A stretch of 54,449 bases of DNA from Mycobacterium interjectum (GCF_900078675.2 NZ_LT546237.1:3601688-3656136), one strand, 5' to 3'. Positions 39,679 through 48,442 are shown, numbered from the stretch's first letter. The notes: generated by a model from the letters alone, not told the origin. Numbers and translations: made by a program.

Positions 39679-40149
39679 CTACGGGCAGGTCACGTCCAGC
39701 TCAAATGGCTTGGTCACCGTCTTCGGCTGCTGCGGGTTGCCCATATCGGTACCCGTCGCCGTGCCCTTGATCGCGTAGGACTTGCCGTTGACCGCGGCCC
39801 CCGCGTTGCTGGCCTGGTTCGGAGCGGCGTCGGAAAAACCCAGCGCGATGCCGTTGACGCTGCCCAGCCCGACCGAATGAACGATGGGCGGATTGTCGGT
39901 GCTGAGCACGGCGCCGACGCCGGCAGTCGCGTCACCGACTCCGATGGTGACCACGCCATTGGCCGTGTTGCACGTGACCTGGCCGCTGATGTTTTGATTC
40001 TGACCATCGACGGTGAGCTGGGTGCCGGACGCCGCCGGCGCAGCCGAGCTCGATGATGCTCCAGTGCTGGACTTGTTGCTCGAACAGCCGGCACACGCCG
40101 CGACCGCCAAGGCCACGCCCGCTATGCCCACCACGATCCCACGCTTCAC
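39679..40149 (-). CDS. lpqH: LpqH, 19 kDa lipoprotein antigen homologue
   Basis: 156 residues from GTG, with AGGGGAG five bases upstream. It begins MKRGIVVGIAGVALAVAACAGC and continues SSNKSSTGASSSS, the LpqH pattern. The mature domain matches LpqH motifs (VTCNTANGVVTIGVG, GLGSVNGIALGF, KGTATGTDM, KPFELDVTC), with two Cys for a disulfide. It is a surface lipoprotein and, in M. tuberculosis, a TLR2 ligand. Two lipidation Cys are possible: VAAC (Cys19) fits the lipobox better than CAGC (Cys22), which aligns with the M. tuberculosis site LSGC. One of several LpqH-family paralogues is possible. Confidence 0.88.
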   Translation of the reverse strand: MKRGIVVGIAGVALAVAACAGCSSNKSSTGASSSSAAPAASGTQLTVDGQNQNISGQVTCNTANGVVTIGVGDATAGVGAVLSTDNPPIVHSVGLGSVNGIALGFSDAAPNQASNAGAAVNGKSYAIKGTATGTDMGNPQQPKTVTKPFELDVTCP

Positions 40150-40233
40150 TACCGCTCCCCTTCGTGTCGCTGGTTCGCTACCTTTTCCCCGTTCTTACCA
40201 TTTGCAAACGTTTGTTCTCACGCGCCCGGCGGG

Positions 40234-40878
40234 TCAGGGCAGGACGCGCAGGCCCCATCTGCCGAGCGGGGGGTTAACCAGCGCGAAGTACGTCGTGTAG
40301 TCGTCACCGTCGGGCGAAGACATCAGCAGGCCCACGGCGCTGACGGTGCCGTCCGGGTTTTTCACGAAGCCGGGACTGCCGCTGTCGCCGTTGAGGCTGT
40401 ACACGCTGGTCTCGACGACGTCGTTCTGCACGTCCTTGACTTTCCCACACGTCTCGCCGGTGACCGCGCCGATCTTGCAGAACGGCATGCCGACCTGAAT
40501 CTGATTCGCGCTCAACACGTCCCGGACCGGATACTTACCGCCGACGTGACCGTCGGGCGCGCCGACGCTCGGATCGAGATGGATGATCGCGGCGTCCCTC
40601 GTATCGCCCTCCTGCTCGCTGGCCGTGATCCTGCCGAGCGGGACGTCCCCGTAGGTCCATACCGAATCGTCGTGATGGTCGCAGTGCCCGCTGGTCATGA
40701 GGTAATAGCTGCCGTCATCTCCTTGGGCCGCGAAGCCCGCTGTGCACGAGCTGTTTTCGTCCTCGACCTTGGCGCCCGGCGCCACCCCCGGGTTGGCCAG
40801 CACGGGGGGCGCCAGCACCGTCGCGGCAATGACCACGGCGGCGATCGCCCCCGACCCTCGCAACCAACGCAACCTCAC
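40234..40878 (-). CDS. Secreted S1-type (chymotrypsin-like) serine protease
   Basis: 214 residues from GTG, with AGAGAGG four bases upstream. It has a signal peptide (cleavage likely after PPVLA). The catalytic triad is visible: His in TSGHCDHHD, Asp in DTRDAAII and Ser in LNGDSGSPGF. Cys pairs (SSCTAGF/GHC and FCKIG/ETCGK) suggest disulfides, as in exported actinobacterial proteases. It resembles the M. tuberculosis Rv1815 type of small secreted protease, though I cannot confirm orthology. It lies 84 bp downstream of no coupled gene; neighbours on both sides run the same way with their own spacing. Confidence 0.85.
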   Translation of the reverse strand: MRLRWLRGSGAIAAVVIAATVLAPPVLANPGVAPGAKVEDENSSCTAGFAAQGDDGSYYLMTSGHCDHHDDSVWTYGDVPLGRITASEQEGDTRDAAIIHLDPSVGAPDGHVGGKYPVRDVLSANQIQVGMPFCKIGAVTGETCGKVKDVQNDVVETSVYSLNGDSGSPGFVKNPDGTVSAVGLLMSSPDGDDYTTYFALVNPPLGRWGLRVLP

Positions 40879-40997
40879 GCCGCCTCTCTTCTTGGTAGGG
40901 CAGCATGCTAACAGCAGCAGCTGGGTTCGGCTCGGCGTCGTTGGCCGTGGGGTTATCGCGAAAGCGAAAACTGTTCAGGCAGTGAGCGAATATCCCG

Positions 40998-41873
40998 TCA
41001 GCCGGCATCCACGTGCCGGGCAAGGAAACCCAGGACCGCCTCGGCAAAGATGTCGTTGCGGTCGCCGGCGACCATGTGTCCCGCGCCGCGCACGTCGGTG
41101 AACTCGACCTGGGGGAAGCGCGCGAGGAACTCGTCGGCGCGCTCCTGGCTGACCAGGTCGCTCACCTGACCCCGAATCAGCAGCATCGGCACGCCATTAC
41201 GCAGTATCGCGTCGACGGCGGCGTGCATGCGATCGGCGTCGGTGACCTCGAACGGGGGGTACGGCGCGGTGCCGCTGATGAACTGCGGATCCCAGTGCCA
41301 GTACCAGCGATCGCCGCGGCGGCGCAGGTTGGTGGTCAGTCCGTCGAGGTCGGTGGGCCGGGGCCGGTGCGGGTTGTATTCGGCGATGGCGTCCGCCACC
41401 TCCTCGAGTGAGGCGAACCCGGACTCCACCCGGTCGGACATGAAATCGTGGATGCGGTTCGCCCCGGACTGCTCCATGTTGGGCACGATGTCGACCAGGA
41501 CGACGGCGCTGGCGGTGCCCGGTGAGAGCTCGCCTTCCAGCAGCATCGAGGTGAAGCCACCCAGGGACGCGCCGACCAGCACCGGCTGCGACGGCAGGGT
41601 GCGCAGCACCTCTTGCACGTCGGCGGCGAAGCTGACCACGCGATAGTCGCCCTCGCTGGACCAGTCGGATTCCCCGTGGCCGCGCAGGTCGATGGTGACG
41701 GCCTGCCAGCCGCGGTTGGCCACGGCCGCCGCGGCCTTGGCCCAGGAGCGGCGGGTCTGCCCGCCACCGTGCAGAAACACCACGGCGCGCGCTTGGGGAT
41801 CGCCCAGCCGGTCGGCGACGATGCGAACGCCGCCGGTCCCCCGGGTCGAAAACGTTTCAGGTGCGCTCGTCAT
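40998..41873 (-). CDS. Alpha/beta hydrolase
   Basis: 291 residues from ATG. Classic Abhydrolase_1 layout: oxyanion HGGGQTRRSW, nucleophile elbow VGASLGGF, a likely acid in LIRGQVSDLV and the base His in VRGAGHMVAGD. Such proteins include haloperoxidase-like, epoxide and ester hydrolases; the substrate cannot be told. No Shine-Dalgarno is present. Instead TACTAT ends seven bases before the ATG, so the mRNA is probably leaderless. No signal peptide. Confidence 0.87.
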   Translation of the reverse strand: MTSAPETFSTRGTGGVRIVADRLGDPQARAVVFLHGGGQTRRSWAKAAAAVANRGWQAVTIDLRGHGESDWSSEGDYRVVSFAADVQEVLRTLPSQPVLVGASLGGFTSMLLEGELSPGTASAVVLVDIVPNMEQSGANRIHDFMSDRVESGFASLEEVADAIAEYNPHRPRPTDLDGLTTNLRRRGDRWYWHWDPQFISGTAPYPPFEVTDADRMHAAVDAILRNGVPMLLIRGQVSDLVSQERADEFLARFPQVEFTDVRGAGHMVAGDRNDIFAEAVLGFLARHVDAG

Positions 41874-41879
41874 CAGGAG

Positions 41880-41885
41880 ATAGTA
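41880..41885 (-). promoter_or_regulatory. -10 element for a leaderless alpha/beta hydrolase mRNA
   Basis: On the minus strand TACTAT is followed by CTCCTG and then the ATG at 41873, placing the expected transcription start on the start codon. A -35 was not identified. Confidence 0.5.
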
Positions 41886-42018
41886 AGACGATCTCGCAAT
41901 CTCCCGGCGCTTCCGTGGGGTATTAGTCCGCTCCGAACAATTCGGTGATCCGCCGGACCGACCCGCCGCTTCCGGATGTCACAACGGTGCCGGACGGGCC
42001 TTCTTCGGCGCGGCCCGA

Positions 42019-43164
42019 CTAGGAGAGGCGCTGCTTGCTGGCCTTGACGGGTGCGCTGCTGGGCGCCAGCTTGAGCAGATTGCCCCGCAGGCTTCCCCGC
42101 GCTGTGCGGGCGGCCACCAGAAACCAGGTGAACAGCAGACCGGCGTAGGCGATGGCCGCGGTCGCCTTGAACGCCGGCAGATGCGTGTGCGCGGCGAGCT
42201 GCGCGGTGCCCGTGACGAAGGTGCCCACCGGGAAGGTCAGACTCCACCAGGTGAGGGCGAACGGCATGCCCTGCCGCAGCGTCCGCACCGTGAGTGAGGT
42301 GGCCAGCGCGATCCACAGCATCGCGAACCCCCACACCGGAACCCCGTAGAGGATCGCGAACGCGTCCATTTCCTCGGCCACGTCCGGCTTGACGGCAAGC
42401 GGCGCGGTCGCCCCGAGAAGCCCTGCCGCAGTGATGGATTGACCGAGCGGGCCGAGCACGATCCAGAGGGTGGGCACGCGTGCGGTGCCGGAGGTACCGA
42501 ACAGCACCAGCCGGGACCAGATCATCGCGATGATGTTCAACGAGGCGATCAGCGACAGCCCGAACATCGCGTAGCAGCCGTACAGCATGGTCTCACGCCC
42601 GGCCCCCGCCGCCATGTGCGGAAGCAGCAACGCGCCCGTCGCGGCCGACACCATGGGCGGAACGACCGGCATCAACCATCCGCCGAACGCCGCGTCCGGC
42701 TCGACGTCGTGCTGGGTGAACATGAGAAACGGGATGCTGATCGCGGTGAACAACCCGCCGAGCGTGCCGCCCGCCCACAGCGCCCAGTCGAGGTCGACGG
42801 CGACGCGTTCACCGATCAGGTCCGAACCGACGAGCACCGCTCCCCCGCCGACCGTCAGCAGCGCCATGGGCGCCGCACCGTAGAAATGGGCCATCTGCGG
42901 ATTACGCGCGTGAGTGCGCGCCACGGTGGGGTGGCGCAACCAGTGACCGCCCACCAGGACGATCAACGCTGTCAGCAGCACCGCCGCGATCACCCAGACC
43001 ACTTGGGCGAACGCCCGCAGCCCCACGATGTGGACGGGCAGCGTGGCGCCCGCGGTGGCAACGATGCCGGTGCCCATCACCGCGGCGAACCAGTTGGGCC
43101 CGATGTTGCCCAGCACCTCGACCCGGGTGTGCGGCGACGGCGCGTCCGTGTTGACAGTGGCCAT
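42019..43164 (-). CDS. TDT/SLAC1-family membrane transporter (TehA-like)
   Basis: 381 residues from ATG. Roughly ten hydrophobic segments are present, starting with NWFAAVMGTGIVATAGATL, the typical N-terminal signature of the tellurite-resistance/dicarboxylate transporter (TDT) family. Other segments include VWVIAAVLLTALIVLVGG, GYAMF-type helices (YGCYAMFGLSLIASLNIIAM) and FAMLWIALATSLTV. Substrates in the family include C4-dicarboxylates, sulfite and anions; which applies here is unknown. The C-terminal tail is basic (SSAPVKASKQRLS). It stands alone, with 145 bp to the hydrolase start and 192 bp to the divergent small membrane gene. Confidence 0.87.
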   Translation of the reverse strand: MATVNTDAPSPHTRVEVLGNIGPNWFAAVMGTGIVATAGATLPVHIVGLRAFAQVVWVIAAVLLTALIVLVGGHWLRHPTVARTHARNPQMAHFYGAAPMALLTVGGGAVLVGSDLIGERVAVDLDWALWAGGTLGGLFTAISIPFLMFTQHDVEPDAAFGGWLMPVVPPMVSAATGALLLPHMAAGAGRETMLYGCYAMFGLSLIASLNIIAMIWSRLVLFGTSGTARVPTLWIVLGPLGQSITAAGLLGATAPLAVKPDVAEEMDAFAILYGVPVWGFAMLWIALATSLTVRTLRQGMPFALTWWSLTFPVGTFVTGTAQLAAHTHLPAFKATAAIAYAGLLFTWFLVAARTARGSLRGNLLKLAPSSAPVKASKQRLS

Positions 43165-43344
43165 AGCTAGAAGACCCTACTGCCGTCGACAAGCATTGGC
43201 CTACGTAACCAGAATGGGTGCGATCAGCGAGGGTTCACGCCGATTCCTGGCGTCAACCGAGCGCCCCGTGGCACGCGGCGTTACCTATCCGGGACTTGGT
43301 CGGCGACACCTCTTTTGGTTCGCCGTCGCGTCGGAGTGAGCGCT

Positions 43345-43350
43345 TAGACT
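43345..43350 (+). promoter_or_regulatory. -10 element for a leaderless small membrane protein mRNA
   Basis: TAGACT is followed by GCCAAC and then the GTG at 43357, so transcription would start at the start codon. No Shine-Dalgarno is present. Confidence 0.5.
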
Positions 43351-43356
43351 GCCAAC

Positions 43357-43650
43357 GTGACGCATCCCGCGCAGACTCATCGCGGATGGGGCGGCCTGCC
43401 GCTGACGGTGGCGATCGCGGTCGTGCTGTTCATCGCCGTGCTTGCGATACCGGTGAAGCAACGGTGCGGCGCCCCAAGCCTTTCGTGCGCCACGGCGGTC
43501 GACCCGCAGGGCAACGTCCACTATTACTACGAGGTAGAACCGGTCGGCGTGTACCTCGCCGAAATCGTTACGGGCTCGAACATTCGCTGGTATTACGCGT
43601 CCGGCGAGGACCTGGTGAGGGCAGGACCTTCGAATCGGTTCCCATCATAA
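43357..43650 (+). CDS. Small membrane-anchored protein of unknown function
   Basis: 97 residues from GTG. There is one N-terminal transmembrane segment (LPLTVAIAVVLFIAVLAIPV) and then an exported domain with two Cys (QRCGAPSLSCAT) and a Tyr-rich stretch (HYYYEVEPVGVYLAE). This looks like a type II anchored periplasmic domain. I recognise no family with certainty. It starts at an apparently leaderless GTG and its 3' end faces the decayed peptidase gene. Confidence 0.7.
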   Translation: MTHPAQTHRGWGGLPLTVAIAVVLFIAVLAIPVKQRCGAPSLSCATAVDPQGNVHYYYEVEPVGVYLAEIVTGSNIRWYYASGEDLVRAGPSNRFPS

Positions 43651-43691
43651 CGATTGCCAGCCGCCAGGCGCGATTCAGAGGCGCATTCGCG

Positions 43692-44425
43692 CTATTGGGG
43701 ACGGATCGCGACGCGCCCCCTGATTTGTTCTCGAACCTGGTTATAGACATCGACATTGATATCCGGGGCGACCCACAGCGACACCGCGACCGCGTAATCG
43801 ACTCTGCGACCAGACAAGCCACCGGCCTGCCCGTAACACTTCACGCGGACACTCATGTCCGATCCCCGCCCGGAAGCGAATGCCTTTTCCATCTCCCAGA
43901 GCTGATGCTGTACGGTCGCAGCCCCACGAGTGGTCACTGCCGCTGGATGACCAGACGGAGCACCAAGTCTCGGAATCGCTCCAGCGGGGCTGGCAAAAGA
44001 TATTGCCGCGCAACGGTATTGGCGATAACGCCAGTTGACCGGCGAAAGCCAGGCAAGGGTCGCCTCGATCCGTTTGGTCTCACGGACGTTGAGTCCGTCG
44101 GGTAGGGGAAACAATAATTCCTGCTCTTCGGCCGCTCCGATTGATCCAAGGAACAGAACCACGGCCTCGTTGCGGGCGCAGCCATCCGCGTACCGTGGTG
44201 ACGCGGCCTCCGGCCTGTTCGACCAGAGCAGTGACTTCGTGTTGACTCTTGTCGCGCACCGAAGGAGTTCGGCGATACCAGAGTTCGATTTCGACCGAGT
44301 GCGAGCACGTTGTGCTTCTTGTTCTCTTCTTCTGCGATCAACGCCTCCGCGGCTCGACGAAAAGCCAAGTCGTCACCACCAGCGCCGGACTGAACGAGCG
44401 CCAAGAGGAGATCCGCACGGGCCAT
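43692..44425 (-). pseudogene. Remnant of an AAA ATPase plus S8 (subtilase) peptidase gene pair
   Basis: Three pieces are strung together on the minus strand. (1) From ATG 44425, about 42 residues (MARADLLLALVQSGAGGDD through EEENKKHNVLA) look like the N-terminus of the AAA ATPase that commonly precedes S8 peptidases. (2) In the next frame, about 44180-44305, SVEIELWYRR through EQAGGRVTTV resembles the pre-catalytic region of the peptidase. (3) In the third frame, from about 44185 to the stop at 43692, DGCARNEAVVLFLGSIG through VREQIRGRVAIRPQ matches the C-terminal region of such peptidases. The ATPase core and the whole subtilisin catalytic domain are missing. Two internal deletions with frame changes explain this. 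Piece 3 alone is a 156-residue open frame but lacks catalytic residues. Confidence 0.7.
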
Positions 44426-44601
44426 GGTCTCGTTCCCCTCATCCCACTAGGCACTCAACCGTGCAACACATGCTACCGAGCGCCCACCAAGCAGGGCGAA
44501 GCCGCGCCGACCTGCGCAGCATAAACCCGGCGCTGCCTTGGACGAAACGCCAACGTTGGCGGTTCCGCTGTTGCCGGTTGCCACTCGCCGCGTCGAGTTG
44601 G

Positions 44602-45348
44602 TCAGCGCGTGGACTGCAGGCTTACGACGACGCGGCCGCGACGGAGCACATCGATGGTTTCGCCGGCCGCTACGCGGTCCAGATATCTGCTGGCACCGGC
44701 GCGCAGTTGGCCGATACCGACACGGATCGGTTCAGGCGAAGCACTGTCGGGAGATGTCGCGCGAAAGCAATTCAAAATGCAGCTCACAATGAGCAGTCCG
44801 TGGTCGCGGGCCAAGGCTTGATCGCTGGATTGTGCGATTTGAAAGGACAATTCAGTCAAGACGCCGCGCATAGTTGCCGTGAGGATGGCCGACGCGTACT
44901 CATCCTGTCCGGCGGGTGCGAGCATGTCGACAAATGCTCGTACCAGGTCGGCGTAGCAATGCGCGACGCGTTCTCGCCAGCGTTCCCAGCCCATAGCCGC
45001 GGGGCCTTCCTTGAGCACAACGGTCTGGTATGCGGGTTGGGTGCATGCGTCTAAGAATGCGGCGACGCCGGCGCGTGCTTGTTCCCGCGGGTCTTGGTGC
45101 TGGTCGATGGCTTTGCTTATCTGGACGGACGCGTCGTGTTGGAGGCTTTCGAATACGGCAACAAATAGACCCAGCTTGCTACCGAACTGATGTTGCAGGA
45201 CTCCACGGGTGACGCCGGCTTCGTAGCATATTTCCGTAATTGTGGCCTCGGAATAGGCTTGCTGGGAAAAGATTTCGCGTCCTGCCGCCAGGATATCGCG
45301 TCGGATGGCCTCCGCGATGCGGGCGCGGCGGGTGCTGCGTGCGGCCAT
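44602..45348 (-). CDS. TetR-family regulator with C-terminal Phd/YefM-type antitoxin tail
   Basis: 248 residues from ATG 45348, with AGAGAGG five bases upstream; the frame is open further but lacks a better start. Residues 1-200 are TetR: HTH ITEICYEAGVTRGVLQHQFG, then a helical ligand domain. The last about 45 residues (PIRVGIGQLRAGASRYLDRV, then AGETIDVLRRGRVVV) have the Phd/VapB antitoxin DNA-binding pattern, ending at a stop shortly after. The usual toxin-binding C-terminal part and any VapC partner are missing. It is either a true two-DNA-binding-domain fusion or a TetR gene that ran into an antitoxin remnant. The adjacent decayed genes make the second plausible. 176 bp to the ATPase remnant hold nothing recognised. 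Confidence 0.8.
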   Translation of the reverse strand: MAARSTRRARIAEAIRRDILAAGREIFSQQAYSEATITEICYEAGVTRGVLQHQFGSKLGLFVAVFESLQHDASVQISKAIDQHQDPREQARAGVAAFLDACTQPAYQTVVLKEGPAAMGWERWRERVAHCYADLVRAFVDMLAPAGQDEYASAILTATMRGVLTELSFQIAQSSDQALARDHGLLIVSCILNCFRATSPDSASPEPIRVGIGQLRAGASRYLDRVAAGETIDVLRRGRVVVSLQSTR

Positions 45349-45411
45349 ACGTGCCTCTCTCCCTCTAGAGCGCGTGATGATGAAGAAGTCAAGGGGAATA
45401 ACCAACGGAGG

Positions 45412-46020
45412 TCACAAATTGCATACATCCGACCGCGTACGCGGCTTCTCAGAGAACTCAAGAGCGCAGCCGAACGCGCGTAGGCACACCTCGGTGAGGT
45501 CTGCCCGCGAAATCTTCTGTAACTGAACCCATTTCACGCAGGCCGCACGAACGAACGCCAACCAACCCTCTACGGCGACCTCGGTGACATCGCGCAGACG
45601 TCCCTCCGCGACGAGTTCGTCGATCAGGCGTTGGCCGACCGCGTTCAGCTCTTCGGTGACGATCGCCTGGATTGACGGGTCATCCGACAATGCGCCGCGG
45701 TTGATCGCGATCGCTTCAAACGGGTGATCGACAAAATATTGGATGTAGGCCTCAAGTCCGCTAGCAAGCTGTTCTGCGAGCGGTAACCGCGGATCAGGGC
45801 TGGCGCGTGTCAGCAACCGGTTACCAGCTCGCTTGAATATCGCTACGTAGAAGTCGCGCTTGTTCGGGTAGTAGCGATACAGCGTTCCCCTCGACACACC
45901 TGCGTGGAGAGCGACATCCTCCATCATCACATCTTCATATGACTTCTCCGCGAACAGCGCAGCTCCGGTATCAAGCAGCTGTTCGCGTCGATGCTGCGGC
46001 TCTAGCCGCTGTGGAGTCAT
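45412..46020 (-). CDS. TetR-family regulator, paralogue of the mas-linked TetR
   Basis: 202 residues from ATG. The HTH is VALHAGVSRGTLYRYYP. It aligns without large gaps to the TetR at 23311-23928 over most of its length (shared LAEQLA.GLEA.IQ, INRG..SDDP, AVGQRLID.LV and [12 protein letters not shown]), and only the last 15 or so residues differ. The start overlaps, as ATGA, the stop of an open frame in the upstream leader. The leader is homologous to the orphan leader beside mas. Its targets are unknown; shared recognition of sites near mas is a reasonable guess. Confidence 0.9.
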   Translation of the reverse strand: MTPQRLEPQHRREQLLDTGAALFAEKSYEDVMMEDVALHAGVSRGTLYRYYPNKRDFYVAIFKRAGNRLLTRASPDPRLPLAEQLASGLEAYIQYFVDHPFEAIAINRGALSDDPSIQAIVTEELNAVGQRLIDELVAEGRLRDVTEVAVEGWLAFVRAACVKWVQLQKISRADLTEVCLRAFGCALEFSEKPRTRSDVCNL

Positions 46021-46109
46021 GCCTTAACGGTTTTCAGGTCGGGGAAGGAGTCATCTAGGTCGCGGGCAATCGGAAGGCACAATGCACGGACGATTTCCGC
46101 CGCCCTCCA

Positions 46110-46395
46110 ATAATCGCAACTGGCGTCGATCTGACGTGGGCTGCACGGTACCCGAAACAGGCTCGGAATCTGGTGCGGCTTGGAACAATTCAATAAAGCC
46201 GTTCCATGACTTCCGCGGCCAGCAACGTAACGATTCTGACTGCGGCGCTGATCACTGCCTATGCGGCGGCGAGCTAGCGAACACGCAGGACGGATAGCAA
46301 ATTTCAACGCGAAATTACCCGCGAGTAGGGCTCCCGGCCCCGAAACACACTGCCGCACAACCAACTTCGATGGGAAAGCAACGTGGACCGTCAGC
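46110..46395 (-). repeat. Diverged copy B of the TetR leader region
   Basis: The 877-bp gap between the TetR start (46020) and the LCP start (46898) has no convincing gene. Read on the minus strand, this part carries the blocks shared with 30511-30850: GGTAATTTCGC at 46319, TGATCAGC at 46254, CACCAGATT at 46175 and TCGGGTAC at 46155. A minus-strand open frame running to 46017 ends in an ATGA overlap with the TetR ATG (last residues DYWRAAEIVRAL through LKTVKA), but copy A has a stop in this frame. Upstream, 46396-46897 shows an AT-richer patch near 46441-46460 and nothing else recognised. Confidence 0.55.
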
Positions 46396-46897
46396 GGCCC
46401 GCGAGGACGAAACGGCGTTTGCAGGATGGCATACGTTGGAAATAGTTTCCGTTTTAAATACCTGGAGTGCGGCCAGGCCACTCCGAAAACCATCCGGTTG
46501 CCTCCCGGTCCCGCGTGCCGCCGGCGCGCGATCGAGCTGACGCCCACTGACCACGGCACGGCCCCCATGACGCATCACCGAGGCCCGATACGAACGGCTG
46601 GCAGCTCAGACCCGCCTGAAGCCGCCAGGTGCCGCGGGATGGCATCGGTTCGGTGACAAGTTGGGCTCGCTATCCCCGACAGCACGCGCCGCAATTGTGG
46701 CCAAAAACGCTGGTAGGAGCCGGGCCGGCCCGGTGAAATGCGCCCCGCTCCGCGCGGGTGAGCCTCGTTACATCCACCCGCTGAATTGGGGGGATCACAG
46801 CAAGCTCACGCATACTTGACGGCATGCTGCAAGCGACATCACCGCAAACCGCCGTTGCGGTGATGGGTGGTGCGCTGGTGAAAGCGCGAGGACTTTG

Positions 46898-48442
46898 ATG
46901 GCACCCTCCGGCGGTGCCTATCATCGCCACCGCGCCGCCGCCCCGCCGTCGCGCCTTCGCAGGGGACTGGCGCGGGGCTTGATGGCGCTGGTGTCGGTGG
47001 GGGCCGTGCTGATGACCGGGGCCGGGTACTACGTGGCCCACGGCGCGCTCGGCGGCATCACGGTCTCCGACGCGCTGTCCCCGGAGGACCCGCGCTCCAG
47101 CGGGGACAACATGAACATCTTGCTCATCGGGCTCGACTCGCGCAAAGACCAGGACGGCAACGACCTGCCGTGGTCGATCCTCAAGCACTTGCACGCCGGC
47201 GATTCCGACGACGGCGGCTACAACACCAACACGCTGATCCTGGTGCACATCGGCGCCGACAACAAGGTCGTCGCCTTCTCCATTCCCCGCGACGACTGGG
47301 TGGCGTTCAGCGGGGTCCCCGGATACAACCACATCAAAATCAAAGAGGCGTACGGACTTACCAAGCAATACGTCGCCAACAAGCTCGCCAATCAGGGCAC
47401 CTACAGCCAGAAGGAACTCGAGACGAAGGGCCGGGAGGCGGGCCGGGCGGCGACCCTGCGCGCGGTGCGCAGCCTCACCGGCGTTCCGATCGACTATTTC
47501 GCCGAGGTCAACTTGGCCGGTTTCTACGACTTGGCCCAATCGCTGGGCGGCGTGGACGTCTGCCTGAATCACGCTGTCTACGACTCGTATTCGGGCGCCG
47601 ACTTCCCGGCCGGGCGGCAGAGACTGGATGCCTCCCAAGCGCTTTCGTTCGTTCGGCAGCGGCACGGCCTGGAAAACGGGGACCTGGACCGCACCCACCG
47701 GCAGCAGGCGTTCATCTCGTCGGTCATGCAGGAGCTGCAGGCCTCGGGCACCTTCACCAACATCGACAAGCTCAAGAGCCTGATGGCGGTGGCGCGCAAG
47801 GATGTGGTCCTGTCGTCCGGCTGGGACGAGGAACTGATTCAGCGCCTGGGCACGCTGTTCTCCAGCGGCAACGTCGAATTCCGGACGCTGCCCGTCGTGC
47901 GCTACGACAACATCGACGGCCAGGACGTGAACATCATCGACCCGGCGGCGATCAAGGCCGAGGTGGCCGAGGCGATCGGCGCGCCACAGGCGTCGACCAC
48001 GGCCGCCACCACCGCCGCCAAACCCAACCCGTCAACCGTCGTCGACGTGATTAATGCCGGCAGCATGAGCGGGCTCGCCACCGAGGTGTCCCGCGCCCTG
48101 AAGAAGCGCGGCTACACCGCGGGTCAAGTGCGCGACCGCAATTCGGGTGAACCGACCGCCACCACCATCGCGTACGGCGCCGGCGCGGAGACCGACGCGC
48201 GTAACGTGGCAACCCTGCTCGGGCTCGATGCGCCCAAGCAGCCCAACGCCGCCGTGCAGCCCGGGCACATCCGCGTGACCGTGGACACCAACTTCTCGAT
48301 GCCCGTCCAGGACGACACCACGATGGACGACACGACGACCAGCAAGTCGAACACGTACTACTACAACGGCGCCGCCACTACCTACCCGACGCCCGATCAG
48401 GGGAAACCGATCGACGGCGGCGGGGTACCGTGCGTCAACTAG
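46898..48442 (+). CDS. cpsA: LytR-CpsA-Psr (LCP) family cell-wall ligase with LytR_C domain
   Basis: 514 residues from ATG, with GAGG six bases upstream. A short basic N-terminus is followed by a transmembrane anchor (about residues 25-50). The LCP domain (about 75-290) shows NILLIGLDSR, FSIPRDDW, YNHIKIKEAYG, GVDVCLN and QALSFVRQRH followed by DLDRTHRQQ, which includes the conserved Arg/Asp residues. A LytR_C domain follows (about 365-445). LCP proteins attach arabinogalactan to peptidoglycan, acting outside the membrane. The length matches M. tuberculosis CpsA (Rv3484, about 512), so cpsA is the likely name, but paralogues exist. It is monocistronic. Confidence 0.85.
   Translation: MAPSGGAYHRHRAAAPPSRLRRGLARGLMALVSVGAVLMTGAGYYVAHGALGGITVSDALSPEDPRSSGDNMNILLIGLDSRKDQDGNDLPWSILKHLHAGDSDDGGYNTNTLILVHIGADNKVVAFSIPRDDWVAFSGVPGYNHIKIKEAYGLTKQYVANKLANQGTYSQKELETKGREAGRAATLRAVRSLTGVPIDYFAEVNLAGFYDLAQSLGGVDVCLNHAVYDSYSGADFPAGRQRLDASQALSFVRQRHGLENGDLDRTHRQQAFISSVMQELQASGTFTNIDKLKSLMAVARKDVVLSSGWDEELIQRLGTLFSSGNVEFRTLPVVRYDNIDGQDVNIIDPAAIKAEVAEAIGAPQASTTAATTAAKPNPSTVVDVINAGSMSGLATEVSRALKKRGYTAGQVRDRNSGEPTATTIAYGAGAETDARNVATLLGLDAPKQPNAAVQPGHIRVTVDTNFSMPVQDDTTMDDTTTSKSNTYYYNGAATTYPTPDQGKPIDGGGVPCVN

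Noticed and set aside
39142..40056. Long plus-strand open frame opposite the proline-rich and lpqH genes
   Set aside because: It is a GC-driven shadow; the minus-strand genes have signal peptides, ribosome sites and family matches.
43692..44162. Stand-alone 156-residue protein
   Set aside because: It corresponds only to the C-terminal part of a subtilase, with no catalytic residues, next to other fragments of the same gene pair.
46017..46568. Minus-strand open frame of about 183 residues ending in an ATGA overlap with a TetR gene
   Set aside because: The overlap is attractive, but the homologous DNA near mas has a stop in this frame and the residues look random upstream. Kept only as a leader/repeat region.
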